Under the pieces are notes generated by a model. It did no database searches, was not told the origin of the DNA, and was given only the letters and a program-made list of their open reading frames with translations. The position numbers were made by a program, and so were the translations under genes. Below, piece by piece: positions 24,565 through 33,555 of a stretch of 64,000 bases of DNA. How positions within the stretch are numbered: position 1 is the stretch's first letter; the number at the start of each line of letters is the position of its first letter. The stretch comes from SSSZ01 sp036732025 (GTDB lineage Bacteria; Pseudomonadota; Gammaproteobacteria; Burkholderiales; Rhodocyclaceae), in assembly GCA_036732025.1 (NCBI GenBank), contig DAINDE010000018.1, positions 1 through 64,000 of the forward strand, written 5' to 3'.

Positions 24565-26343
24565 TTAGAGGAGGTTTTCGTCGAGGTCCAGGGTCGCCGC
24601 GGCGCCGCCCGTGACTTCGGCGGCGTAGGCGGCGGCGAAGGGCAACTGGTGGGTGGCGAAGTACTCGGCGGTGGCCAGCTTGGCGGTGTAGTAGCCGTCG
24701 CCGCTGCCTTCTGCCAGGCGCCGGGCGGCGATGGCGGCCGATTTGGCCATCAGCCAGCCGCCGGCGACGATGCCGGTGAGCCTGAGGAAGGGCACGGAGC
24801 CGGCGTGCACCGCCTGGGGCGCGGTGCCGTAGCTGGCGAGAACCCAGTCGACGGCTTTCTGCAGGGCGGCGATGCCGCTGCGCAGGTGGGCGGCGATGTT
24901 GGCCAGCCGGGCATCGCCGGCGAAGGCCTCGGCGTCGGCCATCATTTCGGCGATCAGCGCCCGCATGGCGGCGCCGGGCACCTTGTCCCGGGCCAGCTTG
25001 CGGCCGACCAGGTCGTTGGCCTGGATGGCGGTGGTGCCTTCGTAGATGGTGGTGATGCGGGAATCGCGGTAGTACTGGCAGGCGCCGGTTTCCTCGATGA
25101 AGCCGACGCCGCCGAAGACCTGGAGGGCGGTGGAAGTCAGCTCGACCCCCTGCTCGGTGCTCCAGCCCTTGATCACCGGCGTCAGCAGGTCGATGCGGGC
25201 CTGGGCGGCGGCGTCGCCGGCGTGGGCCCGGTCGATCTGGGCGGCGCCGTAGTAGGCCAGGGTGCGCATGGCTTCGGTGCGGGCCTTGACGTCCATGAGG
25301 AGGCGCCGCACGTCGGGGTGGTGGAGGATCGGCTTTTTCTCGCCGGACCGGTCGCCGACGATGGCCCCTTGCACCCGCTCCCGGGCATACCACAGGGCGT
25401 GCTGGTAGGCGCGCTCGGCGATGCCGACGCCCTCCAGGCCGACGTTGACCCGGGCGTGGTTCATCATGGTGAACATGTAGCCGACGCCCTTGTTCTCCTC
25501 GCCGATCAGGTAGCCGACGGCGCCTTCGTTCTCGCCGTAGGACATGACGGCGGTGGGGCTGCCGTGGATGCCCATCTTGTGCTCGATGGAGGCGCAGACG
25601 AGATCGTTGCGCTCGCCCAGGGAGCCGTCGTCATTGACCAGGAACTTGGGCACCAGGAACAGCGAGATGCCCTTCAGTCCCGGCGGGGCGTCCGGCAGGC
25701 GGGCCAGCACCAGGTGGATGATGTTCTCGGCGCAGTCGTTCTCGCCCCAGGTGATGAAGATCTTGGTGCCGCTGACGCGGTAGGTGCCGTCATCCATCTT
25801 CCTGGCCTTGGTGCTGATGGCGGCGAGGTCGGAGCCGGCGTTGGGCTCGGTCAGGTTCATGGTGCCGGACCACACGCCTTCCACCATCTTCGGCAGGTAC
25901 TTTTGCTTCAGTTCGTCGGAGGCGTGGTGGGCGATGGCCTCGATGGCGCCGCCGGTGAGCATGGGGCACAGCGCGAAGGCCATGTTGGCCGACTTCCACA
26001 TTTCGTTGACCGCCATGGTCACCACCGCCGGCAGGCCCTGGCCGCCGAATTCCGGCGAGAAGGGCATGGCGTTCCAGCCGGTTTCGCAGAACAGCTGGTA
26101 GGCTTCCTTGAAGCCGGGGGCGGTGGTCACCACGCCGTCCTTGCAGACGGAGCCGGTGCTGTCGCCGGCGCGGTTGATGGGGTCCAGCACGCCGGTCGCG
26201 AACTTGGCCGCTTCGTCGAGGATGGATTCGACCAGGTCGACGGAGCATTCCTCATTGCCGGGCAGGGCGCAGATCTCTTCCAGGCCGGCGATTTCGTTGA
26301 GGATGAACTGCATGTCGCGCAGGGGGGCGAGGTAGGTGCTCAT
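24565..26343 (-). CDS. Acyl-CoA dehydrogenase, long (DmdC-like) type
   Basis: A 592-residue FAD-dependent acyl-CoA dehydrogenase of the larger subfamily that includes 3-methylmercaptopropionyl-CoA dehydrogenase. The N-terminal helix MSTYLAPLRDMQFILNE, the NLTEPNAGSD FAD/substrate loop, the GKIF-like TKIFITWGEND strand, and the catalytic glutamate in RITTIYEGTTAIQ are present. A C-terminal extension of about 150 residues is typical of this group. The upstream ligase and downstream ETF-QO indicate beta-oxidation of medium-chain or branched acids; a true DMSP role is not implied. The 103-bp gap to the ligase gene carries a GC-rich hairpin near 26390-26420. Confidence 0.93.
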   Translation of the reverse strand: MSTYLAPLRDMQFILNEIAGLEEICALPGNEECSVDLVESILDEAAKFATGVLDPINRAGDSTGSVCKDGVVTTAPGFKEAYQLFCETGWNAMPFSPEFGGQGLPAVVTMAVNEMWKSANMAFALCPMLTGGAIEAIAHHASDELKQKYLPKMVEGVWSGTMNLTEPNAGSDLAAISTKARKMDDGTYRVSGTKIFITWGENDCAENIIHLVLARLPDAPPGLKGISLFLVPKFLVNDDGSLGERNDLVCASIEHKMGIHGSPTAVMSYGENEGAVGYLIGEENKGVGYMFTMMNHARVNVGLEGVGIAERAYQHALWYARERVQGAIVGDRSGEKKPILHHPDVRRLLMDVKARTEAMRTLAYYGAAQIDRAHAGDAAAQARIDLLTPVIKGWSTEQGVELTSTALQVFGGVGFIEETGACQYYRDSRITTIYEGTTAIQANDLVGRKLARDKVPGAAMRALIAEMMADAEAFAGDARLANIAAHLRSGIAALQKAVDWVLASYGTAPQAVHAGSVPFLRLTGIVAGGWLMAKSAAIAARRLAEGSGDGYYTAKLATAEYFATHQLPFAAAYAAEVTGGAAATLDLDENLL

Positions 26344-26446
26344 GGGGCTTTCCTTCTTGGAAGTGGGCGACGGGGTTCCGGCGGGCAGGCCTCCCGCGCC
26401 GCTCGTGGCGGCGCGGGCCCTGGTTTCGTGCCGGGGTGGGGCGCGG

Positions 26447-28090
26447 TTATTCGATGGCCAGGGCCGACCTGGCCTGCTGGCGGAGGACGTATTTCTGGAT
26501 CTTGCCGGTGGAGGTCTTGGGCAGGGTGCCGAAGACCACCTGCTTGGGAGCCTTGAAGCGGGCCAGGTGGGCGCGGCAGTGGTCGATCATCTCGGCCTCG
26601 CTGACGGTGGCCCCATCCTTCAGTTCGACGAAGGCGGCCGGCACTTCGCCCCACTTGTCGTCGGGCTTGGCGACCACGGCGGCGGCGACCACCGCCGGGT
26701 GCCGGTAGAGGACGTCTTCCACTTCCAGGGAGGAGATGTTCTCGCCGCCGGAGATGATGATGTCCTTGGAGCGGTCCTTGATCTTGACGTAGCCGTCGCT
26801 ATGCACCACGGCCAGGTCGCCGGTGTGGAACCAGCCGCCGGCGAAGGCCTCCTCGGTGGCCTTGGGATTCTTGAGGTAGCCCTTCATCACCAGATTGCCG
26901 CGGAACATGATCTCGCCCATGGTCTCGCCGTCCCAGGGTACCGGCTCCATGGACACCGGGTCGCGGACGGTGATCGCCTCCTGCATGTGGTAACGCACCC
27001 CCTGGCGGCCGTTGCGGGCGGCCCGCAGGTCGATGGGCAGCTTGTCCCATTCCGGGTGCTTGGCGCAGACCGAGGCCGGGCCGTAGGTTTCGGTGAGGCC
27101 GTAGACGTGGGTGATGTTGAAGCCGATCCGCTCGCAGCCCTCGATGATGGCGGCGGGCGGCGCGGCACCGGCGATGAGGCCATTGACCGGATGCTCGATG
27201 CCGGCCCGCAGCTCGGCCGGGGCATTGATCAGCATGCCGTAGACGATGGGAGCGCCGCACAGGTGGGTGACCCGGTGCTCGCGGATCAGCGGGAAGATGA
27301 GGCCGGCGTCCACCTTGCGCAGGCAGACGCTGGTGCCGGCGTTGGCGGCCAGGGTCCACGGGAAGCACCAGCCGTTGCAGTGGAACATGGGCAGGGTCCA
27401 CAGGTAGACCGCGTGGGGTGGCATACCCCAGGAGATGATGTTGGATGCCGCGTTGAGGTAGGCGCCCCGGTGGTGGTAGACCACGCCCTTGGGGTTGCCG
27501 GTGGTGCCCGAGGTGTAGTTCAGCGCGATGGCGTCCCATTCGTCGGCGGGCAGGGACCAGGCGAAGTCGGGGTCGCCTTCGTTGAGGAAGGCCTCGTAGT
27601 CCTTCTCGCCCAGGGCCTCGCCGCCGGCGAAGTCGGGGTCGAGGCTGTCGATGACCAGGGGCCGTTGGCCGTCGAGGAGGGCCAGGGCGCCCTTGACGAC
27701 GGGGGAGAACTCGGGGTCGGTGATCAGCACCCTGGCTTCGCCGTGGGCCAGCATGAAGGCGATGGCTTCGGCGTCGAGGCGGGTGTTGAGGGTGTTGAGG
27801 ACGGCGCCGGTCATCGGCACCCCGAAGTGGCATTCGAACATGGCCGCCGTGTTGGGCAGCATGACGGCCACCGTGTCGCCCTTGCCGATGCCGCGGTTCC
27901 GGAGCGCCGAGGCGAGGCGGCGGCAGCGGTCGTAGCTTTCCTGCCAGGTGTAGTGCCGGGAGCCCTGGATGACCGAAACGCGCTTCGGGTAGACGAAGGC
28001 GGAGCGCTCCAGGAAGCTCAGGGGGGACAGGGGGGCGTAATTGGCCGCATTGCGGTCCAGGCCGGCCGCATAGGCATTGCTCGTCTGCAC
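26447..28090 (-). CDS. Acyl-CoA synthetase (AMP-forming), DmdB/medium-chain type
   Basis: A 547-residue ANL-superfamily ligase that activates a carboxylic acid with ATP and CoA. Motifs are YTSGTTGNPKGVVYHHRG (P-loop, about 180-197), VYGLTETYGP, WFHTGDL and the C-terminal catalytic lysine in KTSTGKIQK. No ATG fits the homologous N-terminus; a GTG at 28090 with a GAGGAG box 6 nt upstream is the likely start. It heads the leftward unit ligase, dehydrogenase, ETF-QO, DUF485, actP and is divergent from a two-component system. Confidence 0.93.
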   Translation of the reverse strand: MQTSNAYAAGLDRNAANYAPLSPLSFLERSAFVYPKRVSVIQGSRHYTWQESYDRCRRLASALRNRGIGKGDTVAVMLPNTAAMFECHFGVPMTGAVLNTLNTRLDAEAIAFMLAHGEARVLITDPEFSPVVKGALALLDGQRPLVIDSLDPDFAGGEALGEKDYEAFLNEGDPDFAWSLPADEWDAIALNYTSGTTGNPKGVVYHHRGAYLNAASNIISWGMPPHAVYLWTLPMFHCNGWCFPWTLAANAGTSVCLRKVDAGLIFPLIREHRVTHLCGAPIVYGMLINAPAELRAGIEHPVNGLIAGAAPPAAIIEGCERIGFNITHVYGLTETYGPASVCAKHPEWDKLPIDLRAARNGRQGVRYHMQEAITVRDPVSMEPVPWDGETMGEIMFRGNLVMKGYLKNPKATEEAFAGGWFHTGDLAVVHSDGYVKIKDRSKDIIISGGENISSLEVEDVLYRHPAVVAAAVVAKPDDKWGEVPAAFVELKDGATVSEAEMIDHCRAHLARFKAPKQVVFGTLPKTSTGKIQKYVLRQQARSALAIE

Positions 28091-28216
28091 GGGGGTCTCC
28101 TCACAGTATTCGCCGCCGTTGCGGGGCGAAGTCATCGACGAATGGGGCTGTTCCCTGTTGATGCTTTTTTGTTTGTGCGGAGAATGGCAAAGGACTCTTG
28201 CGCAACTGTGGATGAA

Positions 28217-28233
28217 ATGTAACGAATGGTTAC
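28217..28233. promoter_or_regulatory. Palindromic operator candidate between divergent operons
   Basis: TGTAAC (28217-28222) and GTTACA (28228-28233) form a perfect 6-5-6 inverted repeat. It lies in the 183-bp region 28091-28273 between the acyl-CoA ligase operon and the histidine kinase gene, which otherwise contains no gene. The half-site length fits a dimeric regulator, but none can be named. TAGAAT at 28262 is a possible -10 for the kinase gene. Confidence 0.4.
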
Positions 28234-28273
28234 AGGCGTTTTCCTCCATAAATCAGTAACCTAGAATCTGCCG

Positions 28274-30292
28274 ATGCCAGACGCCTCCCTTCAAGACGAA
28301 CGCCAGCGTTTCGAAATGCTGCAGGCCGGCCTCGACCTGCTCGACCAGGGCATTACCGTTTTCGACGCCGACCTGCGCCTGGTGGCCTGGAACGAACCCT
28401 TCCTGCGCCTCCTGGATTTTCCGCGGGAGATGGCCTACGTGGGGGCGCCTTTCGCCAGCTTCATCCGCTACAACGCCGAGCGCGGGGAGTATGGCCCCGG
28501 CGACCCGGAAGCCCTGGTGGCGGAACGGGTGGCGGCCGCCGCCGGCTTCGCCGGCCACGTCACCGAGCGGCGGCGCCCCAACGGCCAGGTCATCCTGCTG
28601 CGGGGGGAGCCCCTGCCCCACAAGGGCTTCGTGACCCTCTACACGGACGTCACCGAGCAGCGGTATATCGAGCACCTGACCGAGCATCAGGCCCTGCAAC
28701 TGGACGAGCGGGTGCGCCGGCGCACCGCCCAGCTCGAAAACGCCAACGCCAACCTGCGCCGGGCGGGGGAGGAAAAGGAGCGCATCGCCGCCGCCCTGCG
28801 CCGCAGCGAAGAACGCCTGCGCCTGATCAACGACACCATCCCCATCCTCATCGGCTACGTGGACCGGGACGAGGTCTACCAATACGCCAACAAGGGCTAC
28901 TCGGACTGGTTCGGCCATCCCGAGGGAGCGGTCACCGGCCGGGCCGTCGTCGACGTGATCGGCGCCGACGTCTACGAGCAGGTCCGCCCCTACGTGCGGG
29001 AGGCCCTGGCCGGCCGGCAGGTAACCTACGAATACCGGATGGAGCGCCGGGGGCGGACCTACCACGCGCGCAGTACGCTGGTGCCGGAACGGGGAGCGGA
29101 TGGCGCGACCCTGGGCTTCTTCGTCTTTTCCTACGACATCACCGAGGAAAAACGCATGCAGGCCGCCCTGGTCCAGGCCCAGAAGATGGAAGCCATCGGC
29201 CAGCTCACCGGCGGCCTGGCCCACGACTTCAACAACCTCCTCACCGTCGTCATCGGCAACCTGGCGGCCCTGCAGGACCACCGCGCCGACGACCCGGTGG
29301 TGAACGAGTTCGTCGAGCCGGCCTTGCAGTCGGCGCGGCGCGGCGTGCAGTTGATCCGGCGGCTGCTCACCTTCTCCCGCCAGCAACCCCTGGAGCCGGT
29401 GCCGGTGGAGGTGGGCCGCCTCATGGCCGGCACCGCCAAGCTGGTGCGGCGTTCCCTGCCCGAATCCATCACCGTGTCCACGGATCTGGCGGCGGCGGCC
29501 ATCCATGCCCTGGTAGACCCGGGGCAACTGGAAAGCGCACTGCTGAACTTCGCCCTCAACGCCCGGGACGCCATGCCCGATGGCGGGCGCCTCCACCTGG
29601 CGGCGCGGCCGGCGGACCTGGGGGAGGAGGCGGCCGCCTTCGACGTGCCGCCGGGGGCCTACGTCATGATCGAGGTGGCCGACAACGGCAGCGGCATGGA
29701 CGCCGAGACCGTCGCCCACATCTTCGAGCCCTTCTTCACCACCAAGCGCTTCGGCCTGGGCAGCGGCCTCGGGCTGGCCATGGTCTATGGCTTCGTCCAG
29801 CAGTCCGGGGGCGGCATCAGTGTCCATAGCGAGCCGGGTCAGGGGACGACGGTGCTCATGGTTCTGCCGCGGGTATTCCCCGGGGCCGGCGCGGAACCGG
29901 CCGACGCCGAACAGGCGCTGCCGGCGGCCACCGGCGAACTGGTCCTGCTCGTCGAGGACGAGCCCAGCGTCCGCCGGGTGGTGCGCCAGCAACTCATGGA
30001 CCTCGGCTATCCGGTCATCGAGGCGGAAGACGGCGCCCAGGCCCTGCAGATGATCGAACAGGTTCCGGACATCGCCATCGTCGTCAGCGACGTCATCATG
30101 CCCGGGGGCATCAACGGGCGGCAGCTCGCCGCCCGCGCCCTGGAGCGCAATCCGGCCATGCGCGTCCTGCTCATGAGCGGCTATGCCGACATGCCCGGGG
30201 CGGATGGCCCGGCCTTGCCCATCCTGACCAAGCCGTTCGTGCGACAGGATCTGGCGCGGGCGCTGCAACAGGCGGGAAGGGAAGGCGGATGA
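28274..30292 (+). CDS. Hybrid sensor histidine kinase with two PAS domains and a receiver
   Basis: A 672-residue cytoplasmic kinase without membrane segments. PAS (about 12-130), coiled coil (135-180), PAS (183-292), HisKA with phospho-acceptor H317 (GGLAHDFNNLL), HATPase with N-box NARDAMPDGG and G-boxes DNGSGMD and GSGLGLAMVYG, and a C-terminal receiver with D606 (VVSDVIMPG). The kinase core belongs to the NtrB-like HDFNN group. Its stop overlaps the start of the response-regulator gene by 4 nt, so the two form a phosphorelay pair. The signal is unknown. Confidence 0.94.
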   Translation: MPDASLQDERQRFEMLQAGLDLLDQGITVFDADLRLVAWNEPFLRLLDFPREMAYVGAPFASFIRYNAERGEYGPGDPEALVAERVAAAAGFAGHVTERRRPNGQVILLRGEPLPHKGFVTLYTDVTEQRYIEHLTEHQALQLDERVRRRTAQLENANANLRRAGEEKERIAAALRRSEERLRLINDTIPILIGYVDRDEVYQYANKGYSDWFGHPEGAVTGRAVVDVIGADVYEQVRPYVREALAGRQVTYEYRMERRGRTYHARSTLVPERGADGATLGFFVFSYDITEEKRMQAALVQAQKMEAIGQLTGGLAHDFNNLLTVVIGNLAALQDHRADDPVVNEFVEPALQSARRGVQLIRRLLTFSRQQPLEPVPVEVGRLMAGTAKLVRRSLPESITVSTDLAAAAIHALVDPGQLESALLNFALNARDAMPDGGRLHLAARPADLGEEAAAFDVPPGAYVMIEVADNGSGMDAETVAHIFEPFFTTKRFGLGSGLGLAMVYGFVQQSGGGISVHSEPGQGTTVLMVLPRVFPGAGAEPADAEQALPAATGELVLLVEDEPSVRRVVRQQLMDLGYPVIEAEDGAQALQMIEQVPDIAIVVSDVIMPGGINGRQLAARALERNPAMRVLLMSGYADMPGADGPALPILTKPFVRQDLARALQQAGREGG

Positions 30293-31011
30293 AAAAGGAA
30301 ACGGCCGGGGAGGCCCAGAAACTGATCGTCGTCGTCGAGGACGACCCCGACGTGGCGGGGATCATCGAACACGTGCTCGAAGACTTCGCCTTTCGCACCG
30401 TCTGGTGCCGCAGCGCCGGCGATCTCCTGCGCCGCCTGCGCACCCTGGCCCCCGACCTCTGCATCATCGACCTGGGGTTGCCCGACATGGATGGCATCGA
30501 AGTCATGCAGCGGGTTCGGGCCGCCTCGTCTTGCGGCATCGTCATCCTCACCGGGCGTGCCCACGTCAGCGACCGGGTCATGGGCCTGGAACTGGGCGCC
30601 GACGACTACATCCTCAAGCCTTTCGAGCCGCGGGAGCTGGTGGCCCGGGTGCGCAGCATCCTGCGCCGCCGGGAGGCCGCGGCCGGCAACGAGGGACGTC
30701 GGGTGGCGGCGTTCGCCGGCTGGCGCTTCGACCTCGGCAACAACACCCTGGTGGCGCCCGGCGGCGAGGAGCAGGTGCTCAGCACCGCCGAAGCCGATTT
30801 GCTGCGGATCTTCGTCACCAACCCCAACCGCATCCTGCAGCGGGAACAACTCATGGGCAGCCGCGACCTGTCGCCGACGGACCGCAGCATCGACGTGCGC
30901 ATTTCCAGGCTGCGGCGCAAGCTGGAGCCGGAGGCCGAGGGGCAGGCCTTCATCAAGACGGTGTATGGGGCGGGCTACCTGTTCCTGGCGGCGGTGACGT
31001 GGGAGGGGTGA
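30289..31011 (+). CDS. OmpR-family response regulator
   Basis: A 240-residue regulator: receiver domain (about 10-125) with acidic pair E17-D18-D19, phospho-acceptor D61 (IIDLGLPDMDG) and switch lysine in ILKPF, then a winged-helix DNA-binding domain (about 140-238; SPTDRSIDVRISRLRRKLE is the recognition-helix region). It resembles TorR-like members. It overlaps the kinase gene by 4 nt. A likely but unproven target is the divergent acyl-CoA ligase operon. The following 100 bp (31012-31112) hold no recognisable gene. Confidence 0.93.
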   Translation: MKKETAGEAQKLIVVVEDDPDVAGIIEHVLEDFAFRTVWCRSAGDLLRRLRTLAPDLCIIDLGLPDMDGIEVMQRVRAASSCGIVILTGRAHVSDRVMGLELGADDYILKPFEPRELVARVRSILRRREAAAGNEGRRVAAFAGWRFDLGNNTLVAPGGEEQVLSTAEADLLRIFVTNPNRILQREQLMGSRDLSPTDRSIDVRISRLRRKLEPEAEGQAFIKTVYGAGYLFLAAVTWEG

Positions 31012-31112
31012 GGGACTGAACCGCAGTTCCCGGCCCCAGGGCGTCCGGATGGCCATGGGGCCGCCGGAGGAGAGGTGCCGCCGCCGGCTGCCGGGCAGGA
31101 GCCGGAAAGGCG

Positions 31113-31547
31113 TCAGGAAGCTGGCGTAGCCGCCTTCTCCAGGAAGCCCGCCGGCACCTCCGCCACCTTCCGCGCCCCGTAGTCGAAAAACACGATCCCC
31201 GTCTTTCCCCGCGCCACCTCTCGCCCGGACTGCGCCTCCCGCATCAGCCACAGCAGGTCGCAGCCGTACTTGCCGAAGTCGGCGGCGCCCATCGACACCT
31301 GCATCACCTCGCCATGAAAGGCCTCCGAGCGGTATTGCACCGCCGCGTCGGCGACGATGATGCCCACGCCCTCCACGTCCAGTTCCGTATAGCCCAGGGA
31401 TTTCAGGTAGCGCAGCCGCGCTTCCGAAACCACGGCGAGGAGCAGGGCGTTGTCCAGGTGGCCGCCGTAGTTGATGTGGCTCTGGTAGAGGGCGATGTCG
31501 GTGGCGAAGGGCAGGTGATCGGGCAGATCGATGCGGATGCGGGCCAT
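31113..31547 (-). CDS. Hotdog-fold acyl-CoA thioesterase
   Basis: A 144-residue 4HBT-type thioesterase. The signature INYGGHLDNALLL (residues 25-37) corresponds to the catalytic loop at the start of the hotdog helix, and the remainder gives the expected five-strand pattern. Such enzymes hydrolyse acyl-CoA thioesters. The ATG at 31547 gives the homologous N-terminus; a longer frame upstream is low-complexity. It converges with the response regulator gene and is divergent from mraZ. Confidence 0.86.
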   Translation of the reverse strand: MARIRIDLPDHLPFATDIALYQSHINYGGHLDNALLLAVVSEARLRYLKSLGYTELDVEGVGIIVADAAVQYRSEAFHGEVMQVSMGAADFGKYGCDLLWLMREAQSGREVARGKTGIVFFDYGARKVAEVPAGFLEKAATPAS

Positions 31548-31818
31548 GGGCGTTTCGGGGCGGGGTGGTCGAGGGGTGGCGGGGGAAGAGGATAGTGGGG
31601 CGGGACGGCGGTGTCCATGCCCGTCCCCGGCAAGGGTGCGAAGGCGTTTCCCACTTTCTACCACCACGGCATGTCTGGGCGCGGGGCGGCCAAGTCGTGA
31701 TACTTCACTTTAACTACCGATTTGTGCACCTTGATTTTTAAAGGAAAAAATTCCAAAAATTTTCACCAAAACCGCCCGTAAGTCATTGTTGCAACAGAAA
31801 AAAATCCCATTTTCGCTA

Positions 31819-31885
31819 TTGACGGCACCATGGCTATGTTCTAAAGTGGGAAAACGTGTTGAAAAGTGGGTAAACGGGGGAGACA
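31819..31885 (+). promoter_or_regulatory. mraZ promoter with MraZ operator repeats
   Basis: TTGACG (31819-31824) and TAAAGT (31842-31847) are 17 nt apart. From 31846 four 10-bp phased units follow: GTGGGAAAAC, GTGTTGAAAA, GTGGGTAAAC, GGGGGAGACA. MraZ is known to bind GTGGG-type direct repeats with 10-bp spacing upstream of its own gene, so this is probably the autoregulatory operator controlling the whole dcw cluster. The rest of the 345-bp interval 31548-31892 is AT-rich with A/T tracts (about 31725-31815) and contains no gene. Confidence 0.8.
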
Positions 31886-31892
31886 AGACAAG

Positions 31893-32339
31893 GTGTTCGA
31901 GGGCGCGGCGGCGTTGAGTGTCGATGCAAAGGGGCGGCTTGCCATTCCGGCAAGGCACCGCGAGCCCCTGCTGGCGGCCGCCCAGGGCTCCCTCGTCCTC
32001 ACCGCCCACCCCCACCGCTGCCTGCTGCTCTATCCCTCGCCGGCCTGGCAGCCCATCCGCGACCAGATTCTCAAGGCCTCCAGCCTCGACCAGCGGGCCG
32101 CCGCCATCAAACGCGTGCTGGTGGGTAACGCACGCACCGAAGAGCTGGATTCCGCCGGCCGCATCCTGCTGGCCCCCGAGTTGCGCGATTACGCCCAGCT
32201 GGAAAAGACCGTCTATCTGGTGGGCATGGGTTCCCACTTCGAGATATGGAGCGAGGCGGGCTGGAAGCAGCAGAATGATCTGGCGGCCGAGTCCCTCTCC
32301 GGGGAGCTGCCGCCGGGCTTTGGAGATCTGGTGCTGTGA
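31893..32339 (+). CDS. mraZ: Transcriptional regulator MraZ
   Basis: A 148-residue MraZ with two SpoVT/AbrB-like MraZ repeats (about 1-70, core SVDAKGRLAIPARHR, and 75-140, core LDSAGRILLAPELRDYA). It represses the division cluster through repeats in its promoter. The start is a GTG at 31893 giving the usual VFEGAAALS N-terminus; an in-frame GTG 9 codons earlier lies inside the operator and is less likely. The stop overlaps the rsmH start. Confidence 0.95.
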   Translation: MFEGAAALSVDAKGRLAIPARHREPLLAAAQGSLVLTAHPHRCLLLYPSPAWQPIRDQILKASSLDQRAAAIKRVLVGNARTEELDSAGRILLAPELRDYAQLEKTVYLVGMGSHFEIWSEAGWKQQNDLAAESLSGELPPGFGDLVL

Positions 32340-33262
32340 CCGCGGGCGGCGCCCACGTCACGGTGCTGCTCGATGAGGCGGTGGTGGCCCTGGCGGTGAA
32401 AGCCGACGGCGCCTACGTCGACGCCACCTTCGGGCGCGGCGGCCACAGCCGGGCCATCCTGGCGCGCCTGGGTGAGAAAGGCCGGCTCCTGGCCTTCGAT
32501 CGCGATCCGCAGGCCATCGCTGCCGGCGAGGCCATCAACGATTCCCGTTTTCAGTTGGTGCATCGCGCATTCGGCGAGTTGGCCGAAGGCGCGGCCGAAG
32601 CCGGCTTGCCGGCGGCGGATGGGGTGTTGTTTGACGTAGGGGTGTCGTCGCCCCAGATCGACGATGGGCAAAGGGGCTTCAGCTTCCGCCACGATGCTCC
32701 GCTCGACATGCGCATGGATACCACGCGTGGCGAGACGGCGGCGGAATGGCTGGCGCGGGCCGAGGTGAGGGAAATAACGGAGGTCATCAGAAACTATGGC
32801 GAAGAACGGTTTGCTTTCCAGATTGCAAAGAAGGTTGTGGCTGCTCGGGTCGAACAACCTATTGTCACAACAGGCCAGTTCGCGGCCCTCGTACGCTCGG
32901 CCGTGCACACCCGTGAGCCAGGGCAGGACGCGGCGACGCGCAGCTTTCAAGCTCTACGGATTCATATCAATCAGGAGCTCCGCCAGCTGGAGGTAGCCCT
33001 GCCGCAGGCGCTGGAGCTGTTGAATCCCGGTGGGCGGCTGGTGGTGATTTCCTTTCATTCCCTGGAGGATCGCATCGTCAAGCGCTTCCTGCGCGACCAA
33101 TCGGAACCGGATGCCCTGCCCAAGGGTCTTCCCCTGCGGGCCGACCAGTTGCCGAAGCCGAAGCTCAAGCTGGTGGGCAAGGCGATCAAGCCTTCCGCCG
33201 CCGAGGTGGCGGCCAACCCGCGGGCGCGCAGCGCCGTGATGCGGGTGGCTGAAAAGTTGTGA
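32336..33262 (+). CDS. rsmH: 16S rRNA (cytosine1402-N4)-methyltransferase
   Basis: A 308-residue RsmH (MraW). HVTVLLDEAV at the N-terminus, the SAM-binding DATFGRGGHSRAIL motif, FDVGVSSPQIDDGQRGFSF and the C-terminal SFHSLEDRIVK signature are present. It acts on the same nucleotide as RsmI. The GTG start overlaps the mraZ stop. Codons around 32761-32880 are 48-50% GC, clearly below the rest of the gene, although the protein sequence there is normal. Confidence 0.96.
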   Translation: MTAGGAHVTVLLDEAVVALAVKADGAYVDATFGRGGHSRAILARLGEKGRLLAFDRDPQAIAAGEAINDSRFQLVHRAFGELAEGAAEAGLPAADGVLFDVGVSSPQIDDGQRGFSFRHDAPLDMRMDTTRGETAAEWLARAEVREITEVIRNYGEERFAFQIAKKVVAARVEQPIVTTGQFAALVRSAVHTREPGQDAATRSFQALRIHINQELRQLEVALPQALELLNPGGRLVVISFHSLEDRIVKRFLRDQSEPDALPKGLPLRADQLPKPKLKLVGKAIKPSAAEVAANPRARSAVMRVAEKL

Positions 33263-33555
33263 TGCTCCGTTTCAATATGATCCTGCTTCTCGTTGTCGTG
33301 ATGTGCGCCTTGGGGGTGGTGACTTCCCAGCATCGGGCGCGCAAGCTGTTCCAGGACCTGGAGCGGGAACAGGAGCGGGTGCGCCAGCTCGACATCGAGT
33401 ACGGCCAGTTGCAGCTCGAGCTGTCCACCTGGGCGACCCATCCCCGCATCGAGCAGATCGCCCGGGAGCGCCTCAAGATGCGGCTGCCCGACGCCCTCGG
33501 GCGGGCGGTGGAGCCGAAGGCGGCCAAGGCCGCGGCCGGGAAGGGGGGGCGCTGA
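33262..33555 (+). CDS. ftsL: Cell division protein FtsL
   Basis: A 97-residue bitopic protein with a single membrane helix at residues 3-22 followed by a periplasmic leucine-zipper-like coiled coil (KLFQDLEREQERVRQLDIE region). It forms the FtsQLB complex. The ATG at 33262 shares a base with the rsmH stop, and its own stop shares a base with the ftsI ATG. An upstream GTG adds one codon. Confidence 0.93.
   Translation: MLRFNMILLLVVVMCALGVVTSQHRARKLFQDLEREQERVRQLDIEYGQLQLELSTWATHPRIEQIARERLKMRLPDALGRAVEPKAAKAAAGKGGR

Noticed and set aside
26380..26430. GC-rich hairpin between acyl-CoA ligase and dehydrogenase genes as a terminator
   Set aside because: No T-run follows on the transcribed strand; it is more likely an mRNA-stabilising or chance structure.
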